A stretch of DNA of 29,121 nucleotides from a virus. Below, in pieces: positions 19,532 through 28,156 of this stretch; position 1 is the stretch's first letter, and every line of letters starts with the position of its first letter. The notes under the pieces were generated by a model. The model worked only from the letters and a program-made list of their open reading frames with translations. It was not told the DNA's origin and did not search any database. The stretch covers positions 1 through 29,121 of IMG/VR virus record IMGVR_UViG_3300025087_000259; one strand, given 5' to 3'. The position numbers and the translations under genes are program-made.

Positions 19532-19798
19532 TTATTCCTGCGGTGGAAAGTGCTGTGCTATGTATCTGCGCCCGAGTTCAAGGAACCCGGAAATTACAGG
19601 CATAAGCATTGGCCCATAGGGGCCGAGATCGGCTCCGGTAAGGAACTTGGTTATAAAGTCCAATGCGGCTGTTGCGGCGGCGCCGGCTACGACTACCGCG
19701 AGCAGTCGTCCGGTCTTTTGTAAGTCTAACGCATTTAACGTCCCGGCTGGACTGTTGCTTTCCGGCAATGCCCCAAAAAGAAATTGCTTTGTTTTCAT
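19532..19798 (-). CDS. Holin-like membrane protein
   Basis: 88 residues from the ATG at 19798, 4 nt after the stop of the peptidase gene. A short soluble N-terminus is followed by two hydrophobic helices (LLAVVVAGAAATAALDFITK; GPMLMPVISGFLELG) separated by a short loop with an Asp, and a basic end (RRYIAQHFPPQE). Size, topology and position before the endolysin fit a class II holin that forms membrane lesions at lysis. No closer family is recognised. Confidence 0.65.
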   Translation of the reverse strand: MKTKQFLFGALPESNSPAGTLNALDLQKTGRLLAVVVAGAAATAALDFITKFLTGADLGPYGPMLMPVISGFLELGRRYIAQHFPPQE

Positions 19799-19802
19799 AC
19801 GT

Positions 19803-20876
19803 TTACTCGGCTTCCACAATATCCTTGAGAAGTGGTAAGCGATCTTTGAAAAACACATATGCGTCTTTCACAAACTGATCGCCGACGACGCTTGGCATTG
19901 ATTTGCCAACTACCAAAGCGTCAAACTCCGCTTTCTCAACGACTTCCGGAGAGCCGGTTATTATTTTTACTTCGTCCCGGAGATACTCAAATGTTGAGAA
20001 GTCCGGTACTTTCATTTTGCGACCACCCTCAACAACGTAAACGTCTTGAGAGTCCACCAACTTAATTATTCTTTTCATATTTATAATCTCTTGTCGGTTG
20101 TTAGGAAGATCGGCCAACGTCATTGCGTTGAACGCCCAGCCACCGGTAAGATATTCCTCGGTTATAAAGTAAAATCCATTCACGCCCCAGCTTTCGCCCC
20201 AACTATTTAATCCCCAAAACATTTTCTTTCCGGATATCTCCTTAAATCCGGTCAATACAAGGAAGTGGCCCCACGGTGTCGCGCTCTTTGGCGGTACCGG
20301 ATAACCGGTCTGCCAGCCCTCGTTATCGCCCAATGCCCCAAATACCGCACCGTGATTTTGTTGGATCGCATAGGCCAGTTCGTCCGGGTTAGACATATCA
20401 ATATAAGCATACCCTCTGGCTTTCCGGATTAAGGCGTTTTTAGTTACCGTGTCGGAGTCGTCGCGTAAGCGCATATACGCCTCGCTAGGAGGCTGTCCAC
20501 CCTCATTTGAGGGTACGAGTGTATCTTGGGCTATTCCGCGCGCTGTAATGGCAGATAGGCCCTTGTAGCCATACGCTCCACCCTCCGGGCCGATATAGAT
20601 ACGAGAGTAAATGTCCTTTGCCGATAATTCAACGTGATTTTTGGTTTCCACAAACTCTTGGATTTGAGCAAGATAGGCCGAAGCTTGACCAACGCAAGAC
20701 AATGAACCGTTCTGATTTTTAACCGGCATATCATACCCGAGGGCCTTGAGTACGTCGTAACCGTGAGTCCAATCTATCGTATATGCTTTAGGGATTAGCG
20801 CGCTGAAAGGCACGTCGCGAGCGTCAAGCGATCTTGGCTTTGCACCGGGGTTAAAATTAGGTGGAAATATAAACAT
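19803..20876 (-). CDS. Papain-like (C1A) cysteine peptidase with C-terminal domain
   Basis: 357 residues. The complete papain catalytic set is present at the right spacing: Gln55 (oxyanion hole) and Cys61 in VKNQNGSLSCVG, His204 in WGHFLVLTG, and Asn224 in LNSWGESWGVNGFYF. There is no signal peptide or inhibitory propeptide: only 35 residues precede the mature fold, so it may be active when folded. Residues of about 265-357 form a second region with DVYVVEGGRKMKVPDFSTFE, a small repeat-like domain also seen in cell-wall proteins of uncultured bacteria. It lies between the giant virion protein and the holin. It could process the giant protein, act during DNA entry, or assist lysis. Papain-like enzymes are unusual in phages. 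Confidence 0.85.
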   Translation of the reverse strand: MFIFPPNFNPGAKPRSLDARDVPFSALIPKAYTIDWTHGYDVLKALGYDMPVKNQNGSLSCVGQASAYLAQIQEFVETKNHVELSAKDIYSRIYIGPEGGAYGYKGLSAITARGIAQDTLVPSNEGGQPPSEAYMRLRDDSDTVTKNALIRKARGYAYIDMSNPDELAYAIQQNHGAVFGALGDNEGWQTGYPVPPKSATPWGHFLVLTGFKEISGKKMFWGLNSWGESWGVNGFYFITEEYLTGGWAFNAMTLADLPNNRQEIINMKRIIKLVDSQDVYVVEGGRKMKVPDFSTFEYLRDEVKIITGSPEVVEKAEFDALVVGKSMPSVVGDQFVKDAYVFFKDRLPLLKDIVEAE

Positions 20877-20880
20877 AATT

Positions 20881-20894
20881 ATATTGTATCAATT
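20881..20894 (-). promoter_or_regulatory. Promoter candidate for the peptidase/lysis genes
   Basis: The minus strand reads TGATACAAT (20894-20886), an extended -10, and overlapping TATAAT (20886-20881). The ATG of the peptidase is 9 nt and 4 nt away, so the transcript would be almost leaderless. TTATCAACA (+ strand, 20911-20919) lies upstream. It could give separate expression of the lysis cluster. Confidence 0.35.
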
Positions 20895-20916
20895 CCTTGA
20901 CAATTACTTATCAACA

Positions 20917-23900
20917 TTACTTACTAACACTATGAAACACCTCCGGACTCACTAACTCCTCCTCTTTTATTTTCTGCATAAGCTCCTTAAACTTTTCCGG
21001 GTTCATATCTGATTTGAAAGCTTTGAGCAATACCTTTTTTTCGTCATTTGTCGGCGCGTCCAATAGGGCTGTCAGCCGGGGATCACTCAAGCTTTTGGTT
21101 CGGGCTAACTTAAACTTCTTAACCAATCTGTTTGCGTCAGCTAGTTCGTCTTTATTTTCTGGCTCGTGGCCTAAAAGTTCGGTTACGATCTGGTGGTGGT
21201 ACTCTTTTAGTTTTAACGCGCCGTTCTTGTCCTCGTTAAACTTCTCAACATATTTATTAACGACTTCTTTCTCTTTGAGCCGGCGTCTTGCCGCCTCCTG
21301 TTCTAATGGTCGAAGTTGGGCGCGATACTTCTCCCGGAGGCCATAGTCGGATACTCTGATCCAGCGCCCCACGATATTGCTTACTAAAGGCATTGCCAAG
21401 ATTTTTTCTCCGGCAGTTTTTTGAGCCGGTGGTACACCGTTAGAGTAAAACTTCATAAATATACCTCCGCCTAATTGTTCCCATTGCCAGCCCAAAAATG
21501 GAGAGATTGAGTCCCAGCCACCGGCTTTGTATTGATCGTCTGTTAAAACATTGCGTCCTCTAAAAAAGTCATAAGGATTTGCTCCGGTTATGAATTGGCT
21601 TGTCGCATATCCGGACGTAATGATAGGAGATAGGCTCGGCACCTGCCCTCCCAACAAAGAAACAACATCTATCGCGTCGCGCGCAAAACCTTGGTCGTTG
21701 CTAAACGCCGTCAATCCTTTCCAAAATATCCCAGCGAAAAGCCGGCCGGTTTCGTCCTGCGGTATTCTTAAATAAATTGTTTTGCCATTTTCGTTTACCC
21801 AGAAAGGTACAACAATATAGTTTGTCTTGTCGTATTCGCTCACGCCGTCCATTGCTTCTTTGAGCCAGTCTCCGAGAAAACCGGCCGCCGCCGCGTACAT
21901 TACAAGCTTTGGTAAGAAGTTTATTTTAGCCGTTTTCCACCAGTAACCAGCTCTTGTTTTCGGATCAGTAGCAACTTCAATATCCGAACGGATACCTTGT
22001 ATAATCGCATTTGAAAATAGGAATACTGCATTAGTGTTGGGCGTGATGTGTCCACCGGCCAAGAAGTCCGGAGAGCCGACTTTACGTCTGATATAGCTTC
22101 TCATTTCCTTTGAGGCCACTTGATCTTTGAGTTCGTAGTAACCGGCCGCCTTTGGGATTGTTTCTATGGCGTCGCCGAGATTGGAGATAAAATTAAGTAT
22201 CGGGCGGAGAGCTTTCATTGCGATATTATCTTTTGTTTTTGCTTCTCTTAATCCGACTTGGCGCATAATCGCGTCTATCTGCAAGTCCTCGGGTTGCTGG
22301 CCCATAATTAAATGGTTGTAGGTTGTAGAGAGTACCTGTTCGTATTCCATTTGTTGAATAAGTTTTGCGGACTCAATGTTTTTTTGACTGGCCCCCTCTT
22401 TCAATCCGAAGCCCCTCACTAACGCCGGGCGGATTGCCGGTATGTATCTCTTAACCGTTCCGAGTAATGATCTTGTTGGAGAAGCTTTATAATATCTCCA
22501 AAAATCTCGCCATAGGTTGAAGCTTTGAAAGCCAACGTTGAATGTGATAAATAGCGGTCGGAAAAACTTTGTATTAAACAAGCGGAATGTTTGAATTACA
22601 GCCGAGTTTTGGCCGACGCTATCTCGGTTTATTGAGGTGGCAATGTAGGGGTCAACGTAATGGCCCTTGAGCGAACCGTCCCGATATACGGTAATGAGTT
22701 CTCTGTCGGGTCTGCCGGCCTTGATTGCCTCAAGCGGTATTCTCACTTTTCCGGTAAATAGATATTTTGACTCCTCAATTTCGTCAGAAAAATTACTCTC
22801 CATAAAATCAATCACGCTTCGGGATACTTTATTTCTTTCAATGGCCCGAATTGTAGCAATCATTTTAAGCAACGAGGAATTGGCCGGATTGTTAATATCT
22901 TTGAGAGTTCCGATTTGGTGGGCTATCTTTGCCGATACGCCCTCGTCAATATGATCCAATACTTGAAAAGTTACATAGGACGGATTGCCACGCATTTTTT
23001 CGTAGAGTTCGGGTTTATAAAGACCCTCATTAAAAGCTTCGTCCGCAATAGCCCTCATTTTGCCCCTAAACGCGACCATTTGCTCTTGGAGTATCTTTAC
23101 TCGTTCCGGGCCTAATTCTGTTTGTAGTGCCTCGTATAGCTCGTTTACGGCGGTCGGAGTAAGGCCTCTCGGATTGGCTATGTCGGATCGGTCGCCGGAG
23201 ATTATGCGTTCATAGAACAGTCCCTCGCCAAATTGAGTCCACGTTATATCGTTTTTAACCAGATCCTCATATACCGGCTGGAAGTCGCGCTCAAATATGG
23301 CTTTGATTTTTCCGCCAAGATAATTTCGTTCCTCAAGGGTATAGCGTGGATCGTCGTCGGGGTTTATGTGCTTGCCCTGTTTTTTAAGCTCGTTGACTTT
23401 ATCAATAATTTTCTGGTTGCGATCAACCACCTCAAACTTGAAACGGAAAAAAAGATTTTTCTTTTTTTCCTCGCGTTCAGCCCTCTTTCTTGCCTCAAGG
23501 TCTTTGGCTTTGTAGTCAGCCGTATTAAACATTTCCTGCACCCCGGCCCGACGGTGCGCGATAACATCAATACGCTCTCCGCTTAATAAAGATTGGATTT
23601 CAAAATACGCGTCTTTGACTTCTGCTTTTTGATCTAACTGCTCAAAAAACGTGTTGTAAAACTTTGGGGCCATTTTCTCAACAGTCCCGGGGGAGTTGAA
23701 TAACACCGAGATAGCGTCGGCGTAGAGTTCCGGTGCAGAGTATCGGTATCGGGTAAAACTCGGCTTGTCTTGATCGTCAAAGGGTTTCCAGTATTGAGTC
23801 AGCGCTTTTAGTTCGGTTCTTAATTCTTTGTCGGTGGCGATTATGTCCTCAAAAGTATTTTTTCTAAAATCTTCTAACGTTAAAAGCCGGGCCAGTAAAT

Positions 23901-26844
23901 TGCCCCTCTTGAGATTTTTTGTAGGTAGCCAGTCAGCCAAATGTCCTATTTCGTGGGCCAAAGTTTTTGCCGCTTGATCCGGAGAGGATATTTTGGGATT
24001 AAATAAATCTGCTCTCAATCTTATTTCGCCCTCGCCTTTGCCTATAAATACCCCTAGCGCCGTACCGCCAAAATGTCGGCTTACTTTGTTTTTAATCTCC
24101 GGGGCGGATCCCATTAACTCTCTGGCAAGATCAACAAGCTCTGGAAGCTCAATCGGTTTTATATCTTTCAAATGCCCCAGTTCAACGGTTGTATTCTCTG
24201 CAAAGCCCCCGGCGGAAGCATAGCCGCTTGGAGTTCCGCCCTCATATTTGTTTACCACAAATCCCTTGCCTTTGGCCTTGAGTGTTTGAGCGTCCAATGT
24301 TATCACGTCGCCAATTTTTAAGTTCTCCACCTTGAGGCCTAATGCGTTGGCTTGGATAGTAAACTTCATTTTGCCTTTATCGTAAGAAAGGTATTTGTCG
24401 CCGTCTTTTTCTATGACTTCAAAGGTAGGATTGGCCGCAAACTCCGGAGAAGCTTTTACCAAGTCGGCAAGATCGCCTCGGCTAAATGAGGGTTCTGTCC
24501 CGGCTTTTTTTGGAGCCGTGCTTTCAAGTGTTGCAAATACTCCGCTATCGGTTATAACGTCAAAACCTTTTGATGTTTGTTTTAGTTCAAACTTGCCGGC
24601 TCGGGTCTGATTGCGTGCCTTTTCTCCGAGGACATTAAGCTTATCCTCAAGTTTTTTAGGAAAATTAAGCTCCTCATTTTGAGCTTTTTCGTAACTTGAT
24701 TTTACTGGAAACTTATTACGATTTTTATAAAACGTATCTCTTAATTTTTCGGGGATAGAGTAATAATCCTCAACATCTAATTTGATCCACAACTGGCCTC
24801 CGGTATAATCCCTCATTGGGCTTTCCTCTCGCGTGGCCCGGCCAGTCATAGCATTAACCACGTCTTGTTTGGTAATGGTTAGTCCCTCTTTAGTTTTGGC
24901 CTCAAGAAATAGGCCCTCGCGTTTTCCGGGTACCTGCTGGGTTTTTTTAACCTGCTGGGCCGCTTCCCGGACTCTCGGCTTGATAACTTCCGCCTGTCCG
25001 CCTCCCCGATAAAATACCGTTTCTTTCGGCAACTTTCCCTTAAACTCCTCCTCCGGTGTCTTGGATAATGCCGTTCTTAAATCCTCGGCCGACAATAAAA
25101 TCTCTTTCTCGCTACCACCAATAAATACCTTAATCTGCCCGGGATCAATTTGAGTTTCAGCAATGGGGACATTGACTCCCTCGGAAGTTTGCCCGGCTAC
25201 AAAGTCCTCGGCGGCTTGCCTTGTAAACGCAACCGAAGTCAAACGATCTCCCTCTGGAACGGCCCCGGCTCGGAATACGGTTATGGTGCCGTCGTCATTA
25301 ACCGGCAACTCTTTTGACTGTATGGCTTTTTCAACATCAAGTTTTGTTTTACTTTGGACGGCCGGCAGATTTGAAAACTCTTGTAATCGCAACAATGAAG
25401 CATTGAGGGGTTGTTGATCGCCCTCAAACGATATACCGCTTGATTGATAGCTTTGTATGTCTTTATTAAACTCGCCAATAATTTGATCCTCCGGAGCATT
25501 GGCAAACTTTTGCTCTATACCAAAATGCGCCGGGCCTAAATCGCCTTTCTTAAATTGGTCATAAACGCTTCCGGGTTCAGCTTCTATGGCGGTTGGCCCT
25601 CCTCCGGCTAATTGTGAGGTATCAACGGAACCTCCCATTTTTGAAACAGCAAAACCTCCGGCGGCAACACCGGCGCCGATTACGCCACCAACAAGAAACT
25701 CTTGGATCATATCCCCGGAGAGTACATACCCTTTGGCTTTATCAATAACGTCTTGCTTCTCTTGGTCGGTTTTGGCGTTGGCGTAGTCGTTGGAGAGCTT
25801 TAAGAGGGTCTGCGATACTTCTGTGCCACCCTCAATACCAAATGACTGCACCATTGACTTAACAAGGGCTTTGGCTGGTTGTTTGAATAGTCCCTCAATG
25901 GTTCTACCCAAGAGCTGATCTCCGACGGTATCAATGCCGATATTGAGTAAACTGGAAACTTTGCCTTTCTCTCGTAATTGTTCATCGGCCGAGAGTGATC
26001 CGAAATAAGCGGTTGATACGGCAGTACCAACGGCCGGGGATTTTGTGGCGTTGGTTAATCCTACGCTCAACAACACACCAATCGCCGTCTGTGGCCCAGT
26101 ATTACCAATATTGATTAAAAACTTTTTCCATTCCGGATTATCCGGGTTCTCGCTGGCTTTTTGGTATTTATCGTAGGCCTCTTGGTAGGTATCGTCGCCA
26201 AGAGATTTTATTCGGGCCAAGATAGAGCTTCCGGACGACTCGCGCGCGACAGTAGTAACAATCTTTTTTCCTGTTTTGGTATTGAGGGCTTTGACGATTG
26301 GAGCGTCGGCCTCGTACTCCTCTTTGGTTGCATAGGGTTTATATTTATCCGGGACTGGCAAATTGCGTTCTTTATAAAAGCTAGCGTTCATCTCACGCAT
26401 TTTGTTTTCGTTATCAAAATTAAGCTCTCCGTAGAAGTTTTTAACCTTGCCGACCTTATCTAAAACATATTTGAGCGCGGGGCCAACTAAACTCAATCCT
26501 TTCTCGGCAACTTCTTGAGCAAAGTTTTTGCCGTCGTCTTTCTCTGCTCCCGGTGTTGGAAGCGTCGGTTTTGTTTCCAAAACAGGAGTACCGGCAAACG
26601 CGCCGGTCTTGCTCTTAAACTGATCGTAAATAGAGCCAGTTATTTTTGGCTCTTGGGTTGGAGTAATCGGAACTGGTGCGCTTGGTTTCGGCCCAACGAT
26701 TTTATCCTCAACAAACTTTGGTAAAACAGCCCTCGCTATTTTCTTAAATATGCCCTCGGATTGAGGCGTTGGTTGCGGTTGTGGCGTGGGAGCCGGCGAA
26801 CTGAATACTCCGGTTTTCTTTTGAAAATCCTCATATAATCCCAT
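20917..26844 (-). CDS. Giant polyvalent virion protein: ADP-ribosyltransferase-like, HExxH peptidase, LPD38-like
   Basis: 1975 residues, about one fifth of the window. The N-terminus has Pro-rich linkers and a short motif G-x-[IV/L]-Y-[ED]-x-F at residues 2-8, 70-76 and 425-431. Hydrophobic stretches lie near 250-285 and 380-400. An ADP-ribosyltransferase-like region has Arg525 (VFRAG), Ser537 (TSVAFT) and Glu579/Glu581 (SEKEILL), the R-S-ExE pattern. A zincin motif HEIGH is at 964-968 with a candidate third ligand Glu1039 in ELYADA. Residues of about 1430-1800 (FRPLFITFNVGFQSFNLWRD and onwards) resemble the large polyvalent-protein domain LPD38, with a hydrophobic segment near 1645. The last 150 residues are coiled coil. 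Proteins of this type are carried in phage heads and ejected with the DNA to act on the host; that role is inferred. Confidence 0.75.
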   Translation of the reverse strand: MGLYEDFQKKTGVFSSPAPTPQPQPTPQSEGIFKKIARAVLPKFVEDKIVGPKPSAPVPITPTQEPKITGSIYDQFKSKTGAFAGTPVLETKPTLPTPGAEKDDGKNFAQEVAEKGLSLVGPALKYVLDKVGKVKNFYGELNFDNENKMREMNASFYKERNLPVPDKYKPYATKEEYEADAPIVKALNTKTGKKIVTTVARESSGSSILARIKSLGDDTYQEAYDKYQKASENPDNPEWKKFLINIGNTGPQTAIGVLLSVGLTNATKSPAVGTAVSTAYFGSLSADEQLREKGKVSSLLNIGIDTVGDQLLGRTIEGLFKQPAKALVKSMVQSFGIEGGTEVSQTLLKLSNDYANAKTDQEKQDVIDKAKGYVLSGDMIQEFLVGGVIGAGVAAGGFAVSKMGGSVDTSQLAGGGPTAIEAEPGSVYDQFKKGDLGPAHFGIEQKFANAPEDQIIGEFNKDIQSYQSSGISFEGDQQPLNASLLRLQEFSNLPAVQSKTKLDVEKAIQSKELPVNDDGTITVFRAGAVPEGDRLTSVAFTRQAAEDFVAGQTSEGVNVPIAETQIDPGQIKVFIGGSEKEILLSAEDLRTALSKTPEEEFKGKLPKETVFYRGGGQAEVIKPRVREAAQQVKKTQQVPGKREGLFLEAKTKEGLTITKQDVVNAMTGRATREESPMRDYTGGQLWIKLDVEDYYSIPEKLRDTFYKNRNKFPVKSSYEKAQNEELNFPKKLEDKLNVLGEKARNQTRAGKFELKQTSKGFDVITDSGVFATLESTAPKKAGTEPSFSRGDLADLVKASPEFAANPTFEVIEKDGDKYLSYDKGKMKFTIQANALGLKVENLKIGDVITLDAQTLKAKGKGFVVNKYEGGTPSGYASAGGFAENTTVELGHLKDIKPIELPELVDLARELMGSAPEIKNKVSRHFGGTALGVFIGKGEGEIRLRADLFNPKISSPDQAAKTLAHEIGHLADWLPTKNLKRGNLLARLLTLEDFRKNTFEDIIATDKELRTELKALTQYWKPFDDQDKPSFTRYRYSAPELYADAISVLFNSPGTVEKMAPKFYNTFFEQLDQKAEVKDAYFEIQSLLSGERIDVIAHRRAGVQEMFNTADYKAKDLEARKRAEREEKKKNLFFRFKFEVVDRNQKIIDKVNELKKQGKHINPDDDPRYTLEERNYLGGKIKAIFERDFQPVYEDLVKNDITWTQFGEGLFYERIISGDRSDIANPRGLTPTAVNELYEALQTELGPERVKILQEQMVAFRGKMRAIADEAFNEGLYKPELYEKMRGNPSYVTFQVLDHIDEGVSAKIAHQIGTLKDINNPANSSLLKMIATIRAIERNKVSRSVIDFMESNFSDEIEESKYLFTGKVRIPLEAIKAGRPDRELITVYRDGSLKGHYVDPYIATSINRDSVGQNSAVIQTFRLFNTKFFRPLFITFNVGFQSFNLWRDFWRYYKASPTRSLLGTVKRYIPAIRPALVRGFGLKEGASQKNIESAKLIQQMEYEQVLSTTYNHLIMGQQPEDLQIDAIMRQVGLREAKTKDNIAMKALRPILNFISNLGDAIETIPKAAGYYELKDQVASKEMRSYIRRKVGSPDFLAGGHITPNTNAVFLFSNAIIQGIRSDIEVATDPKTRAGYWWKTAKINFLPKLVMYAAAAGFLGDWLKEAMDGVSEYDKTNYIVVPFWVNENGKTIYLRIPQDETGRLFAGIFWKGLTAFSNDQGFARDAIDVVSLLGGQVPSLSPIITSGYATSQFITGANPYDFFRGRNVLTDDQYKAGGWDSISPFLGWQWEQLGGGIFMKFYSNGVPPAQKTAGEKILAMPLVSNIVGRWIRVSDYGLREKYRAQLRPLEQEAARRRLKEKEVVNKYVEKFNEDKNGALKLKEYHHQIVTELLGHEPENKDELADANRLVKKFKLARTKSLSDPRLTALLDAPTNDEKKVLLKAFKSDMNPEKFKELMQKIKEEELVSPEVFHSVSK

Positions 26845-26855
26845 AATTTTTAAGC

Positions 26856-28130
26856 TTAATACCCGGTTGTTACAGGTTTATAGAAATCGCCGTCAATCGC
26901 TTTTTGGAGAACGGTATAGAAAAACGACGAGTCGGTTTCTAATGCGTTGAGATCGGACTGCTTGAAGCCGGGGAGGGATTGCAAATAACGTGCCGCCGCC
27001 GATTTTTCGTCCGCAGAGGGCTTAAAGAAGTTGTCGCTTGGGTCTTTCGGGGCCTTAAACTTCCTGTCGCCATAGATTAAGAGCTGATCCTTAATCGGTT
27101 TAGTTGTGTCAAAAGTTTTTGGAGTAAGAATAAGCGTACCGTCCGGGGCTATTACCTGTGTATATTCCGTGCTTTTAGCCGGAGCAAAACCAGCCGGGAG
27201 GTCTGATTGTTGAGTTACGATTTTCCCGGTCTTGGGATCAAGCCCATAGGCAAAGACTTTGTTGCCAGAAATCTCGTACTTGTAATCAATCTTATCCTCC
27301 TCTTTCTTGTTGGCGTTATAAAAAGCTTCCAGTCCGAACTTGTCAAAGCCGGTTGAGTCAAGGAGTTTTGTATATTGGTCGCTTGAGAGTTTATCTAATG
27401 ACACTCCGCCTTGAGCAAGGGTTTTTATATCCTCGCGAGATTTATCAACAGTGGCCGCAAGATATTTTAGATATTTTTCGGTATTCCCTAGTGCTTCGGC
27501 TTTTTTGGCTTTAACTTCTTCTTTTGCACGATCGTCGATTTTACCAAATACCTCTTGTATCTTTAACCCCTTTTCTGCTTCTAGCGCGGCGACTTCTTTT
27601 TGGTTTAATTGTCTGGTCTTTTCCGTTTGAGCCGCTCCCATTGGAGAACCGAGCAAGCCTCCGCGAGCTTGGGTTGCTCTTGTTTGTCCCAAGCGATCCT
27701 CTCCGGCTACGGCCACATTTTCAAATAGTGAAACATAACTTTGACTGATAGCGTCAATTTGCGACTGCATTTGCTGTCTTATTTTTTCCCTGATCGTGGA
27801 CTCCTCCTCTGCCGTCGGAGCCGTGCGATCAAGGCCCTCGTAGTAGTTTTTAGCGGCAGTATCATAGGGCGAGGTTCCGGTGTAACGAGCAAAATCAATT
27901 ACCGGATTGCCACTATTTCCGCTATCCCCCCCTCCGCCCGAAGTTTTTAATGAAGCAAAAGGTAAAGCATTTCCGACACCTTGAGGCAAGGAAGCTAAAT
28001 CAATACCGCTCAAAACGGAGGGATCAACTTTTTCAATGTCAGCGGCAGTACCGGTCTTTGTCTGATAATAAACTGGCTCGGTTGTTCCGCTTGGCGTTGC
28101 CTTAAAGTATTTGTATAAATTGTCTGTCAT
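26856..28130 (-). CDS. Virion structural protein with central coiled coil, unknown
   Basis: 424 residues from the ATG at 28130 (MTDNLYKYF); the longer frame from 28247 would overlap the fibre-like gene in another frame. The N-terminal 100 residues are Gly/Ser/Pro-rich, residues 120-240 form helices and a coiled coil (STIREKIRQQMQSQIDAISQ; LNQKEVAALEAEKGLKIQEV), and the C-terminal half is beta-like with repeated charged turns (YKYEISGNKVFAYGLDPKTG). It lies 11 nt upstream of the giant protein gene and may be another internal virion or ejection protein, or a tail adaptor. The central GGLLGSPMGAAQ stretch could be a membrane-interacting loop. No family recognised. Confidence 0.65.
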   Translation of the reverse strand: MTDNLYKYFKATPSGTTEPVYYQTKTGTAADIEKVDPSVLSGIDLASLPQGVGNALPFASLKTSGGGGDSGNSGNPVIDFARYTGTSPYDTAAKNYYEGLDRTAPTAEEESTIREKIRQQMQSQIDAISQSYVSLFENVAVAGEDRLGQTRATQARGGLLGSPMGAAQTEKTRQLNQKEVAALEAEKGLKIQEVFGKIDDRAKEEVKAKKAEALGNTEKYLKYLAATVDKSREDIKTLAQGGVSLDKLSSDQYTKLLDSTGFDKFGLEAFYNANKKEEDKIDYKYEISGNKVFAYGLDPKTGKIVTQQSDLPAGFAPAKSTEYTQVIAPDGTLILTPKTFDTTKPIKDQLLIYGDRKFKAPKDPSDNFFKPSADEKSAAARYLQSLPGFKQSDLNALETDSSFFYTVLQKAIDGDFYKPVTTGY

Positions 28131-28156
28131 TGGGTTAGTTTTAAGTTGAGGACGGA

